Below are positions 16,825 to 24,743 of a stretch of DNA of 32,863 bases, in pieces. The stretch is from a bacterium. GTDB taxonomy: Bacteria > Actinomycetota > Acidimicrobiia > Spongiisociales > UBA5794. The DNA is taken from assembly GCA_024226255.1 (NCBI GenBank), contig JAAELU010000567.1, forward strand, positions 1 to 32,863, given 5' to 3'. The position numbers and the translations under genes are program-made. Within the stretch, counting starts at the first letter, position 1, and every line of letters begins with the position of its first letter. Under the pieces are notes generated by a model. The model worked only from the letters and a program-made list of their open reading frames with translations. It was not told where the DNA came from and ran no database searches.

Positions 16825-18588
16825 TTGTCTTCATCCGTCCCGAGCGATCTCGATATCGCACAGGCAGCAACCGTTCAACCGATCGCCGATATTGCGGCTT
16901 CGATCGGTATCGAGTCTGACGAACTGATTCCTTTTGGCTCGACCAAAGCGAAGGTCCACCTCGACATCTTGAAACGTATCAGAGCCAACCCGACCGGCAA
17001 GTACGTTGACGTGACGGCGATCACCCCGACGCCACTGGGGGAGGGCAAGACCACAACGACAGTTGGCCTCGTGCAGGGACTTGGCCTTCTTGGCAAGAAG
17101 GCGATTGCTGCCATTCGGCAACCATCGATGGGACCCACCTTCGGGATCAAGGGTGGTGCCGCCGGCGGCGGCTACAGCCAGGTTGTTCCGATGGAGGAAT
17201 TCAACCTGCACCTGACCGGTGACATCCACGCCATCAGCGTCGCCCACAACTTGGTGGCAGCCGCGATCGATGCCCGGTGGTACCACGAGAGCCGCCGCAA
17301 CGATGAGGAGTTGGCCGCTCTCGGTCTCGAGCGCATCGGCATCGACCCCAACCGCATCTCGTGGCGTCGCGTGCTCGACGTCAATGACCGTGCCCTGCGC
17401 AACACCATCGTCGGCCTGGGTGGCTCTGCCGATGGCATCCCTCGTGAAACCGGTTTTGACATCACCGTAGCCAGCGAGCTCATGGCGATTCTCGCCCTTG
17501 TCGATGGCACTGACTACGCGAGCGCCCTCAAGGATCTGCGGGCGCGGTGCGCCCGGGTTGTTGTCGGATCAACGTCGAAGGGCAAGTCGATCACCCTCGA
17601 GGATCTCGGCGTCGCCGGCGCTGTCACAGTGCTCTTGAAGGACGCTCTGCACCCAACACTCATGCAGACTCTCGAGGGTCAGGCCACCATGATCCACGCC
17701 GGGCCGTTCGCCAATATCGCTCACGGCAATTCGTCGATTCTGGCGGATCGGGTGGCGCTGCAACTCGGCGACTACGTCGTCACCGAGTCGGGTTTCGGGG
17801 CGGACATGGGCATGGAGAAATTCTTCAACATCAAGTGCCGGGTCTCTGGGCTGGTGCCGGACGCTGTCGTTCTGGTTGCAACGGTCCGGGCGCTCAAGAC
17901 ACACGGCGGCGGCCCCAAGGTGGTGCCCGGGCGTCCGCTCGATGAGGCCTATACATCCGAGAACCTCGAACTCTTGGAGGCCGGCCTCTCCAACCTCGCG
18001 GCCCACATCGACAATGCGAAGAAGTTCGGAATCACGGTCGTCGTTGCGGTCAACTCGTTCTACACCGATACCGAGGCAGAGATCGAGCTCGTCAAAAAGG
18101 CGGCAATCGAGGCCGGGGCTGCTTCGGCGGTGACTTCCGACCACTGGGCCGATGGGGGCCAGGGTGCACTCGAGCTGGCGAAGGCAGTGGTTGCGGCCTG
18201 CGACGAGCCTTCCGACTTCCACTTCCTCTATCCAGATTCAGCTGTCATCAAAGAGAAGATCGAGACGATCGCCCGGGACATCTACGGTGCCGGCGCCGTC
18301 GAGTACTCACCGTTGGCCAGTCGCCAGATTGCTGAGTTCGAGTCGGCAGGGTTGGGTGATCTTCCTATTTGTATGGCAAAGACCCATCTCTCGATGAGCC
18401 ATGACCCGACCCTCAAGGGCGCCCCGTCGGGATTCACGGTGCCGGTGCGCGAAGTCAGGGCCTCTGCAGGGGCTGGGTTCATCTACCCGCTGCTCGGTGA
18501 GATGCGCACTATGCCGGGCCTCGGTACGAGGCCGGCCTACCTGAATGTCGACATCGACGAGGACGGGAACATTGTCGGCCTCTTCTAG
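16825..18588 (+). CDS. fhs: Formate-tetrahydrofolate ligase
   Basis: 587 aa, slightly longer than the usual ~560. It joins formate to THF with ATP to give 10-formyl-THF, or runs in reverse, in the cytosol. The P-loop is TPTPLGEGKTTTTVGL (~67-82), followed by the signature RQPSMGPTFGIKGGAAGGGY and EFNLHLTGDIHA. The later block VATVRALKTHGGG and the end PGLGTRPAYLNVDIDEDGNIVGLF are also conserved. Start is a TTG with AGAGGGG upstream. The next gene on the strand is formate dehydrogenase after 74 bp, so formate made or used here is linked to NAD-dependent oxidation. Confidence 0.97.
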   Translation: MSSSVPSDLDIAQAATVQPIADIAASIGIESDELIPFGSTKAKVHLDILKRIRANPTGKYVDVTAITPTPLGEGKTTTTVGLVQGLGLLGKKAIAAIRQPSMGPTFGIKGGAAGGGYSQVVPMEEFNLHLTGDIHAISVAHNLVAAAIDARWYHESRRNDEELAALGLERIGIDPNRISWRRVLDVNDRALRNTIVGLGGSADGIPRETGFDITVASELMAILALVDGTDYASALKDLRARCARVVVGSTSKGKSITLEDLGVAGAVTVLLKDALHPTLMQTLEGQATMIHAGPFANIAHGNSSILADRVALQLGDYVVTESGFGADMGMEKFFNIKCRVSGLVPDAVVLVATVRALKTHGGGPKVVPGRPLDEAYTSENLELLEAGLSNLAAHIDNAKKFGITVVVAVNSFYTDTEAEIELVKKAAIEAGAASAVTSDHWADGGQGALELAKAVVAACDEPSDFHFLYPDSAVIKEKIETIARDIYGAGAVEYSPLASRQIAEFESAGLGDLPICMAKTHLSMSHDPTLKGAPSGFTVPVREVRASAGAGFIYPLLGEMRTMPGLGTRPAYLNVDIDEDGNIVGLF

Positions 18589-18597
18589 GCCGATTGT

Positions 18598-18612
18598 CCC
18601 CGCCCTGCGGGG
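18598..18612 (+). terminator. Short GC hairpin after fhs
   Basis: CCCCGC and GCGGGG pair around a CCT loop directly after the fhs stop. There is no U-run, so it may only slow transcription or be an mRNA stabiliser between fhs and fdhA. Confidence 0.3.
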
Positions 18613-18619
18613 TCGCACC

Positions 18620-18636
18620 CGATTAGGGTCGAGGCG
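18620..18636 (+). promoter_or_regulatory. Promoter-like element of the formate dehydrogenase operon
   Basis: CGATTAGGGTCGAGGCG, with a TAGGGT -10 box 33 nt before the fdhA start. It nearly repeats the element before fhs, suggesting parallel control of the two genes. Confidence 0.45.
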
Positions 18637-18662
18637 ATCGAGGACCGAGGGGAGGTGATGAG

Positions 18663-20558
18663 ATGGCACGCAACAAGCAACGGCTAACTACTCCGCTGGT
18701 GCGGACAGAGGCCGGGTTGGAACCAGCCACCTGGGATGAAGCCTTGGCCAAGGCGGCCGCCGGCTTCGAGGCGATCCGCGCCAGGCTCGGAGGAGATGGT
18801 TTCGCCGCTTTCAGTTGCTCGAAGGCTACGAACGAGACGAACTACATGGCTCAGAAGTTCGCTCGGGTGGTCATGGGCTCGAACAACGTCGATTCGTGTA
18901 ACCGCACCTGACACGCTCCCTCCGTCACCGGTCTGGTGGCAGTGCTCGGAGCGGGGGGCGGGACCTCCTCATACGAAGAGATCGAGTCCACAGAGTTGAT
19001 AATTCTGTGGGGATCGAACCCGCGCGAGGCGCACCCGATCTTTTTCCATCACCTCATGAAGGGTGTTCGCAACGGAGCCGAGATGTACACGATCGATCCG
19101 CGGCGCACTACGTCGGCACAATGGGCTGACACCTGGATGGGGCTCAACGTTGGATCGGACATTGTCTTGGCCAACGCGGTCGGACGCGAAATCATCGCCC
19201 AGGACCTGCACAACAAGGAATTCATCTCTCATTCGACAAGTGGATTCGAGACGTACGCCGCAAGGGTTCAGCCATACACCCTTGAGTATGCGAGAGAGAT
19301 CACGGGAATCCCGGCCGAAGCGATCCGGCAACTGGCCTATGACTACGCCACGGCCAAGACCGCTCAACTGTGCTGGGTGCTCGGAATCACCGAGCACCAC
19401 AACGGGACTGACAACGTCCTCGCCCTCATCGATTTGGCTTTGCTGACGGGGCACGTCGGGCGTTTCGGCTCCGGCCTGGTTCCGATCCGTGGGCAAAACA
19501 ACGTCCAGGGTGGCGGCGATATGGGTGGCCTGCCCAACAAGTACCCGGGCTATCAGGACGTCGAGGACCCGGCATCGCGCTGCAAGTTCGAAGAAGCGTG
19601 GGGTTGCGAGCTGAACCCTGTCGACGGCCGCCACATTTCGCTGATGTTCGACGCCATGGAAGAAGGAACGATCCGCGGCCTCTACGTGGTTGGAGAGAAT
19701 CCAGCGCAGTCTGAAGCTGACGCCGACCGAATTCGCAAGCTGCTTGCCAACCTCGAATTCATGGTGGCGCAGGACATCTTTCTGACCAAGACTGCGGCAA
19801 TGGCCGACGTTGTCTTCCCCGCCGCGGTCGGATGGGCCGAATCTGAGGGGACTGCCACCAGCTCCGATCGTCGGGTGCAGCGAATCCGCGCCGCGCTACA
19901 ACCGCCCGGCGAGGCCAAACACGACCACGAGATCATTGCGATGCTCGCCAATGCAATGGGACACGATTGGGGCTCACCATCCGCGTTCGAGATCTGGGAA
20001 GAGCTGCGCTCGCTGTCGCCGATGCACTACGGCATGACTTACGAGCGCCTCGAAGAGCTCGGCGGAATTCAATGGCCATGTCCTGATCTCGATCATCCGG
20101 GGACGCCGTTTCTCCACTCATGGTTGTGGGAGGACACGCTGCCCAGGGAGCCCGCACCCTTCAAGCCTGTGGACTATGCACCTCCCATCGACCCGCTCTC
20201 CGAGGACTATCCGATCCGTCTCACCACGGGCCGTCGGCTCGACTCGTACAACACCGGAGTCCAGTCCGGTGGATATCAGTCGCCGATCCGTCACGGTGGT
20301 GTGTTGGACATGGCGCCGGCCGATGCGGCCCGCCTCAGCGTCGGCGAGGGTGAGGTCGTCCGGATTGCGTCCCGGCGTGCCAGCATCGAGGCCCCGGTGC
20401 GCTTCGATTCGGCTCTGCGGCCCGGGCTGGCCTTCATGTCTGTCCATCATCCCGACGACGCCGACGTGAACCGGCTCACCATCGACGCCTGGGATCCGCA
20501 GGCTGGAACCGCCGAGTTCAAGGCGACCGCCATTCGTGTAGACAAGATCACGGTGTAG
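18663..20558 (+). CDS. fdhA: Formate dehydrogenase catalytic subunit, selenocysteine-containing, lacking the N-terminal Fe-S part
   Basis: 631 aa read through an in-frame TGA at 18909-18911; the track splits it into two ORFs of the same frame. Residue 83 is thus selenocysteine in CNRTUHAPSVTGL, the FDH active-site signature (U/C then His). A hairpin with GGUCU loop follows. The start has GGAGGTGAT, a near-perfect anti-16S match. The protein opens at RLTTPLVR, which in normal FDH large subunits comes just after the Fe4S4 domain; that domain is encoded two genes downstream. Other conserved parts: WGSNPREAHPIFFHH, LCWVLGITEHHNG, RGQNNVQGGGDMGGLPNKYPGYQ, and the C-terminal MGD domain (RLTTGRRLDSYNTG, VHHPDDADVNRLT). 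It oxidises formate to CO2, with electrons passed to the NuoEF-like subunit. Confidence 0.95.
18924..18940 (+). promoter_or_regulatory. Bacterial SECIS element of fdhA
   Basis: GTCACC and GGTGGC form a 6-bp stem (one G-U) with loop GGTCT, starting 12 nt after the UGA. The stem-loop position and a GGUCU loop match the known E. coli fdhF type, where SelB binds the loop. Supports true selenocysteine insertion. Confidence 0.8.
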
Positions 20559-20565
20559 GAGCGGT

Positions 20566-22353
20566 ATGGATCTTCGCCTCATGGACGCCACAGCCACAGC
20601 GGATGAGATAGCCGCAGTTGATGTGGTGCTCGGACCTCCCGAGTCGGGATGGACCGGCGGCGTGATGACCGCGGCCGATACCCGTTTGGCGCAGGGTGGC
20701 TATCACGCCGCGGCGGCTCAACGACACCTGTTGCTGCCGGCTTTGCTGCAGGTCCAGTCGGAGATTGGCTGGATCAGTGAAGGCGCCATGAATTATGTGT
20801 GTGTCCGCCTCCAGGTCCCCCCGGCGGAGGCACACGGCGTTGCCACCTTCTACGCCCTGTTGTCCACAACCAAGCGTCCAGACCGTGTTGCCCATGTGTG
20901 CGACGATGTCGGCTGTCGCGATCGCGGCGGTGGGGCAATTCTCGAGGCGTTCGGTGATCGTGACGATGTCGTGCCTAGCCCGTGCCTTGGCCAGTGTGAT
21001 CGGGCACCGGCAGTCTTCGTGCAGCGGGCCGGCGAATCCGATGTCGTGCTTGGCAATTCCGAGCCGATGGAGGTGGAACTCGTTCTCGGCGGCGGCTCTG
21101 CCCCACCGCCTCCCGTGACCGCTCCCCAGGTAGGCGATGGCAGCCTCCGTTTGTTACGTCGAGTCGGTGTTGTCGATCCGGCCGGCCTTGATTCGTACCG
21201 AAGTCACGGCGGCTACGAGGCATTGATTCAGGCTATCGGCATGAGTCCCGGCGAGGTGATCGCCGAGGTCAAGGTTTCCAATATCCGGGGCCGCGGCGGC
21301 GCCGCGTTTCCGATGGGAATCAAATGGGAGGGTGTCGCCGCCGCCCCCGAGTCTGAGCGCTACCTGATCTGTAACGCCGACGAGTCGGAGCCCGGCACGT
21401 TCAAGGATCGAGTGTTGATGGAAGGTGATCCTTTCGCGCTCGTGGAGTCAATGACAATCGCCGGGTACGCGGTGGGCGCCACGAAGGGATACATCTACGT
21501 GCGCTCCGAGTATCCAGTGGCCCGGCAACGCCTCGAGGGTGCGATAGCGGCTGCTCGCGATGCCGGCCTGCTGGGCTCCGACGTGGCCGGCTCCGGCTTT
21601 GCCTTCGACCTCGAGGTCCGCAGCGGGGCGGGCGCTTACATATGTGGCGAAGAGACGGCTCTGATGAATTCGATCGAGGGCTACCGGGGCGAGCCCCGCA
21701 ACAAGCCACCCTTCCCGACTCAGGTAGGCCTCTTTGGCAAGCCGACCGTGATCAACAACGTCGAGACTCTGATGAATGTGCCCGACATCATTGCCGACGG
21801 TGGTGCTGCCTTCGCCGCTCTGGGCACCGAGCAGTCGACTGGCACGAAGCTCTTCTGCCTCGCCGGTGACATCGCTGCGCCCGGCGTGTATGAGGTGCCG
21901 TTTGGGGTGACCCTTGGTGACGTCATCGAATTGGCCGGAGGCGTCACCGGTTCGGGCGTCCTCAAGGCGGTTCTGCTGGGAGGTGCCGCCGGGGTGTTCG
22001 TCGGAACTGAACATCTCGACATGCCGCTCACTCTCGAGGATGCGCGGTCTCGCAACGCGACTCTGGGTTCCGGCGTTGTGATGGTCTACGACGACACGAC
22101 AGATTTTCGAGCCATTCTGCGCCGTGTCGCCGAGTTCTTCCGCGATGAGTCTTGCGGTCAATGTGTGCCGTGCCGTGTCGGCACGGTGCGCCAGGAAGAG
22201 CTTCTGGCCCGCCATCTGGGCGGGGAATCGCTCGACGCCGACCTGCTGGCCGAGTTAGCCCAGGTGATGGGCGATGCCTCGATCTGCGGTCTCGGCCACA
22301 CCGCGTCCGGTGCCATACAGAGTGCTCTGCAACTCGGATTGGTCGGAGACTGA
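20566..22353 (+). CDS. NuoE-NuoF fusion, NADH-binding subunit of formate dehydrogenase
   Basis: 595 aa. About 35-180 is a NuoE-like thioredoxin fold with a [2Fe-2S] site (HVCDDVGC, then PCLGQC). A proline-rich linker leads to a NuoF-like part (about 200-595): the FMN/NADH site VSNIRGRGGAAFPMGIKW, NADESEPGTFKDR, GAGAYICGEETALMNSIEG, and the [4Fe-4S] motif ESCGQCVPCRVGT with its fourth Cys in ASICGLG. Such fusions occur in cytoplasmic NAD-dependent formate dehydrogenases (FdsB-like) and hydrogenases. It hands electrons to NAD. The gene begins 7 bp after the fdhA stop, and the next gene starts one base after its own stop, so the three form one operon. The start at 20581 is an alternative. Confidence 0.93.
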   Translation: MDLRLMDATATADEIAAVDVVLGPPESGWTGGVMTAADTRLAQGGYHAAAAQRHLLLPALLQVQSEIGWISEGAMNYVCVRLQVPPAEAHGVATFYALLSTTKRPDRVAHVCDDVGCRDRGGGAILEAFGDRDDVVPSPCLGQCDRAPAVFVQRAGESDVVLGNSEPMEVELVLGGGSAPPPPVTAPQVGDGSLRLLRRVGVVDPAGLDSYRSHGGYEALIQAIGMSPGEVIAEVKVSNIRGRGGAAFPMGIKWEGVAAAPESERYLICNADESEPGTFKDRVLMEGDPFALVESMTIAGYAVGATKGYIYVRSEYPVARQRLEGAIAAARDAGLLGSDVAGSGFAFDLEVRSGAGAYICGEETALMNSIEGYRGEPRNKPPFPTQVGLFGKPTVINNVETLMNVPDIIADGGAAFAALGTEQSTGTKLFCLAGDIAAPGVYEVPFGVTLGDVIELAGGVTGSGVLKAVLLGGAAGVFVGTEHLDMPLTLEDARSRNATLGSGVVMVYDDTTDFRAILRRVAEFFRDESCGQCVPCRVGTVRQEELLARHLGGESLDADLLAELAQVMGDASICGLGHTASGAIQSALQLGLVGD

Positions 22354-22354
22354 T

Positions 22355-23308
22355 GTGAACGAAGTCGCTCTCAACATCGACGGTGTTGCCGCAAGCGTCC
22401 CGGAGGGCTCGACGATCCTCGAGGCGTGTCGCTCGGTCGACAAGCCGCAGCCCACGCTCTGCTACTTGGAGAACCTGACGCCGGTCAATGCCTGCCGGGT
22501 CTGCGTCGTCGAGGTGGAGAACAATCGGCTTCTGGTGCCGTCGTGCTCGCGGCCCGTTGAAGAGGGCATGGTGGTGAATACAGACACTGAGCGAGTGCGT
22601 CATTCCCGCAAGATGGTCTTCGAATTCGTGGCGTCGTCCGTCCAGATGGATCTGGTCGACGAGGAGACCAGGGAGTGGATGGACTACTACGGGGCCGATC
22701 CGTCCCGATACGGCAACCCCGCCGCTTCGTCGCTTGACCGCGACAGCCGACATCCCGGTCACCATCCGATCCCGGATGGTTCGGAAGCTGCCAACGTGCA
22801 TCAGCCGATCAAGGTCGACAACGATCTCTACGTTCGGGACTATTCGCGGTGCATCCTCTGCTACAAGTGCGTCGAAGCGTGTGGTGAGGACGCCCAGAAC
22901 TCATTCGCCATTGCCGTCTCGGGTCGCGGGTTTGATGCCCGGATCTCAACGGAGTTCGACACCCCACTCACCAATTCGGCTTGTGTCTTCTGCGGCAACT
23001 GCATTGGAGTATGTCCAACGGGAGCGTTGATGTTCCGCAGCGAATACGAGATGCGCAAAGCCGAGATCTGGGATGAGGATGAGCAGTCGGTGACTCGCAC
23101 GATCTGTAGCTACTGCGCGGTCGGCTGCAATCTCGATCTCCACGTCCAGGACAACCGCATCGTCAAAGTGACCTCGCCGATTGACCATTCGATCACCGAT
23201 GGCCACCTGTGCATCAAGGGCCGCTTCGGGTACGAATATGTGCAGGACCTTGGTGAGATGGCCAGCACCCCTATCGACATCGTGCTTGCCCGCGCCAGAA
23301 CGACCTGA
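22355..23308 (+). CDS. Formate dehydrogenase Fe-S subunit carrying the displaced Fe4S4 domain (NuoG-like N-terminal half)
   Basis: 317 aa from GTG 22355, one base after the NuoEF stop; the longer track start overlaps that gene by 80 bp and is rejected. Order of domains: [2Fe-2S] ferredoxin (CRSVDKPQPTLCYLEN, CRVC, SCSRP), a NuoG-type spacer with His residues, two [4Fe-4S] clusters (CILCYKCVEAC and CVFCGNCIGVCPTG), then the molybdopterin-oxidoreductase Fe4S4 domain (CSYCAVGC, then GHLCIKGRFGYEYV) near the C-terminus. It ends just where FdhA begins in family members. In FdsA-type enzymes all of this and the catalytic part are one ~950-residue chain; here 317 plus 631 residues give the same total. 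So the large subunit is split and the halves are reversed in gene order. Confidence 0.92.
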   Translation: MNEVALNIDGVAASVPEGSTILEACRSVDKPQPTLCYLENLTPVNACRVCVVEVENNRLLVPSCSRPVEEGMVVNTDTERVRHSRKMVFEFVASSVQMDLVDEETREWMDYYGADPSRYGNPAASSLDRDSRHPGHHPIPDGSEAANVHQPIKVDNDLYVRDYSRCILCYKCVEACGEDAQNSFAIAVSGRGFDARISTEFDTPLTNSACVFCGNCIGVCPTGALMFRSEYEMRKAEIWDEDEQSVTRTICSYCAVGCNLDLHVQDNRIVKVTSPIDHSITDGHLCIKGRFGYEYVQDLGEMASTPIDIVLARARTT

Positions 23309-23319
23309 GGCGAGCCGTG

Positions 23320-23379
23320 ATGAAGGAACTACTGGGACTAGGCCGTTCGCCACGGGTTCGCCCTTCACCGTTCCTCTAG
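23320..23379 (+). other. In-frame 5' segment of the aminomethyltransferase, ended by TAG
   Basis: ATG 23320 to TAG 23377 codes for 19 residues (MKELLGLGRSPRVRPSPFL) in the same frame as the next gene, with GAGGCGAG upstream as a ribosome site. The sequence fits the N-terminus of GcvT/DmdA-like proteins, whose start is R-SPF-x-A then GA-x-FTVYNHM. TAG replaces what would be one residue in this stretch. So either a nonsense change (for instance from GAG), a recoded stop, or an assembly error. Confidence 0.65.
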
Positions 23380-23385
23380 GCAACC

Positions 23386-24450
23386 ATGCCCGCTGGAGCC
23401 CAAACGTTCACCGTCTACAACCACATGCTGCTGCCGATGCGGTACACGTCTTCGCTCGACGAGTATGAGGCGCTGATCACCGGTGTCACGATTTGGGACG
23501 TTGGAGCAGAGCGCCAGGTGGAGATCCAGGGCCCCGATGCAGCCGCTCTGACCCAGTACCTGTGCACCCGAGACGTGTCCCGAATCCGACCCGGCCAGGC
23601 TTGCTACACATTCGTGTGCAATCACGCCGGTGGCATTCTCAATGACCCTGTGCTGCTCAAACTGGCCGAGGACCACTACTGGCTGTCGCTGGCCGATAGC
23701 GACGTGCTCCTGTGGGCCCAGGCGATTGCGGCAGAACGCGGCATGGATGTCGCGGTGCGCGAACCAGACGTCTCGCCACTCCAGGTACAGGGTCCCAAGT
23801 CCGGCGATCTCATCGGTGACGTGTTCGGGCCGGACACCCGCGATCAGAAGTACTACAACTTCGTCGAGACCGAACTCGACGGTGTGCCGATGGTGGTCGC
23901 GCGCACTGGCTGGAGCGGTGAATTCGGATATGAGGTGTTTCTACGAGACGGCCCCAAGGGAACCTGGTTGTGGGATCGGTTATTCGCCGCCGGAGAGAGT
24001 CATGGTGTCAAGCCCGCCAGCCCTAACCAGATCCGGCGGATCGAGGGAGGCATCCTCTCGTACGGCACTGACATGGACCAGACGGTGACGCCGCTGGAAC
24101 TCGGTTTCGGAAGGTTCGTTCAGTTCGACGGCGCTGAAGACTTCGTCGGCAAAGCGGCTCTACTCACCCAAGCTGCTCGCGGAATCGATCGTCGGCTCAC
24201 CGGGATCCGCATCGGCGGTGACCCGGTTCTGTCGAATAGCGCGCACATGGACGTGCAGCTCGATGGCCGATCCGTCGCGAGGCTCACTTCGATGGTCTAT
24301 TCCCCGCGCTTCGACGCCAACCTGGGATTCGCCTTCGTCGAATTGGGCTGTGCCGCGCCGGGCTGCGAACTCGAGATCATCACGTCAAATGGTGGACTTC
24401 TAGGTATCGCCGAGGCGATTCCCTTTGTGGAGCCGACGAAGTCGATCTAG
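23386..24450 (+). CDS. Aminomethyltransferase of the GcvT/DmdA family
   Basis: 354 aa from ATG 23386, which has only a weak ribosome site. Family blocks: FTVYNHMLLPMRY, VTIWDVGAERQVEIQGPDA, LTQYLCTRDVS, GGILNDPVLLKL, LQVQGPKS, the THF-site region ARTGWSGEFGYEVFL, and RRIEGGILSYGTDMDQTVTPLELG. These occur in glycine cleavage T-proteins and, more closely by the last block, in demethylases like DMSP demethylase that move a methyl group to THF. Upstream in frame lies a 19-codon piece that looks like the true N-terminus, ended by TAG (23377). If translation starts here, the protein lacks that part. The gene is the last of the FDH operon (11 bp after the previous stop to ATG 23320), so its methyl product may feed formate oxidation. 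Confidence 0.85.
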   Translation: MPAGAQTFTVYNHMLLPMRYTSSLDEYEALITGVTIWDVGAERQVEIQGPDAAALTQYLCTRDVSRIRPGQACYTFVCNHAGGILNDPVLLKLAEDHYWLSLADSDVLLWAQAIAAERGMDVAVREPDVSPLQVQGPKSGDLIGDVFGPDTRDQKYYNFVETELDGVPMVVARTGWSGEFGYEVFLRDGPKGTWLWDRLFAAGESHGVKPASPNQIRRIEGGILSYGTDMDQTVTPLELGFGRFVQFDGAEDFVGKAALLTQAARGIDRRLTGIRIGGDPVLSNSAHMDVQLDGRSVARLTSMVYSPRFDANLGFAFVELGCAAPGCELEIITSNGGLLGIAEAIPFVEPTKSI

Positions 24451-24611
24451 CCGGCTCGATACCCGGCCAAGAAGAAACCGATCCCGATCAGCCAAACGAT
24501 TGATCCAATTGCCGCCCAGGCGTCGCCGACACGTATTGCTGAAATGAGGAAGAAGACCCCGCTGAGAGCGAACGCGGTCCAGCCCATGATGGCTAGTCGA
24601 TTGTTTGGCAT
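24447..24611 (-). CDS. Small membrane protein, two helices
   Basis: 54 aa from ATG 24611, with two hydrophobic helices (MGWTAFALSGVFFLISAI and AAIGSIVWLIGIGFFLAGY). The ATG is preceded by CACAAT at 7 nt, which fits a leaderless promoter, so I prefer it to the longer track start. Its stop overlaps the stop of the converging aminomethyltransferase gene. No family is recognised; function unknown. Reality of the gene is supported by the membrane pattern and the promoter but not by homology. Confidence 0.6.
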   Translation of the reverse strand: MPNNRLAIMGWTAFALSGVFFLISAIRVGDAWAAIGSIVWLIGIGFFLAGYRAG

Positions 24612-24618
24612 CACGAGG

Positions 24619-24624
24619 ATTGTG
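24619..24624 (-). promoter_or_regulatory. Candidate -10 box of the small membrane protein gene
   Basis: On the minus strand CACAAT ends 7 nt before the ATG at 24611. Same layout as the DUF3039 gene. Confidence 0.35.
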
Positions 24625-24743
24625 GCGGCACATCGGTGCAGCCGCAATCGATCCGGATTCGTCAGTCCCCAGCGAGTGACGTTGACGCTTCCTGGCTAGC
24701 CTCTCCCCAACCTGCATCCATATCCGTATCGGGGGAGCCGCCA

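Noticed and set aside
18909-18911. fdhA as two genes or a pseudogene because of TGA
   Set aside because: Both sides are in one frame and join inside the FDH active-site signature at the position known to hold U or C, with a SECIS-like hairpin. Recoding explains it better than decay.
22274-22354. Longer start of the FDH Fe-S subunit
   Set aside because: It would overlap the NuoEF gene by 80 bp; GTG 22355 lies one base after that stop and the ferredoxin domain begins there.
23377-23379. Pyrrolysine at the UAG of the aminomethyltransferase
   Set aside because: Not supported: the family does not carry pyrrolysine, no pyl genes are in the window, and a GAG to TAG change is simpler. It is kept only as a remote option in the finding.
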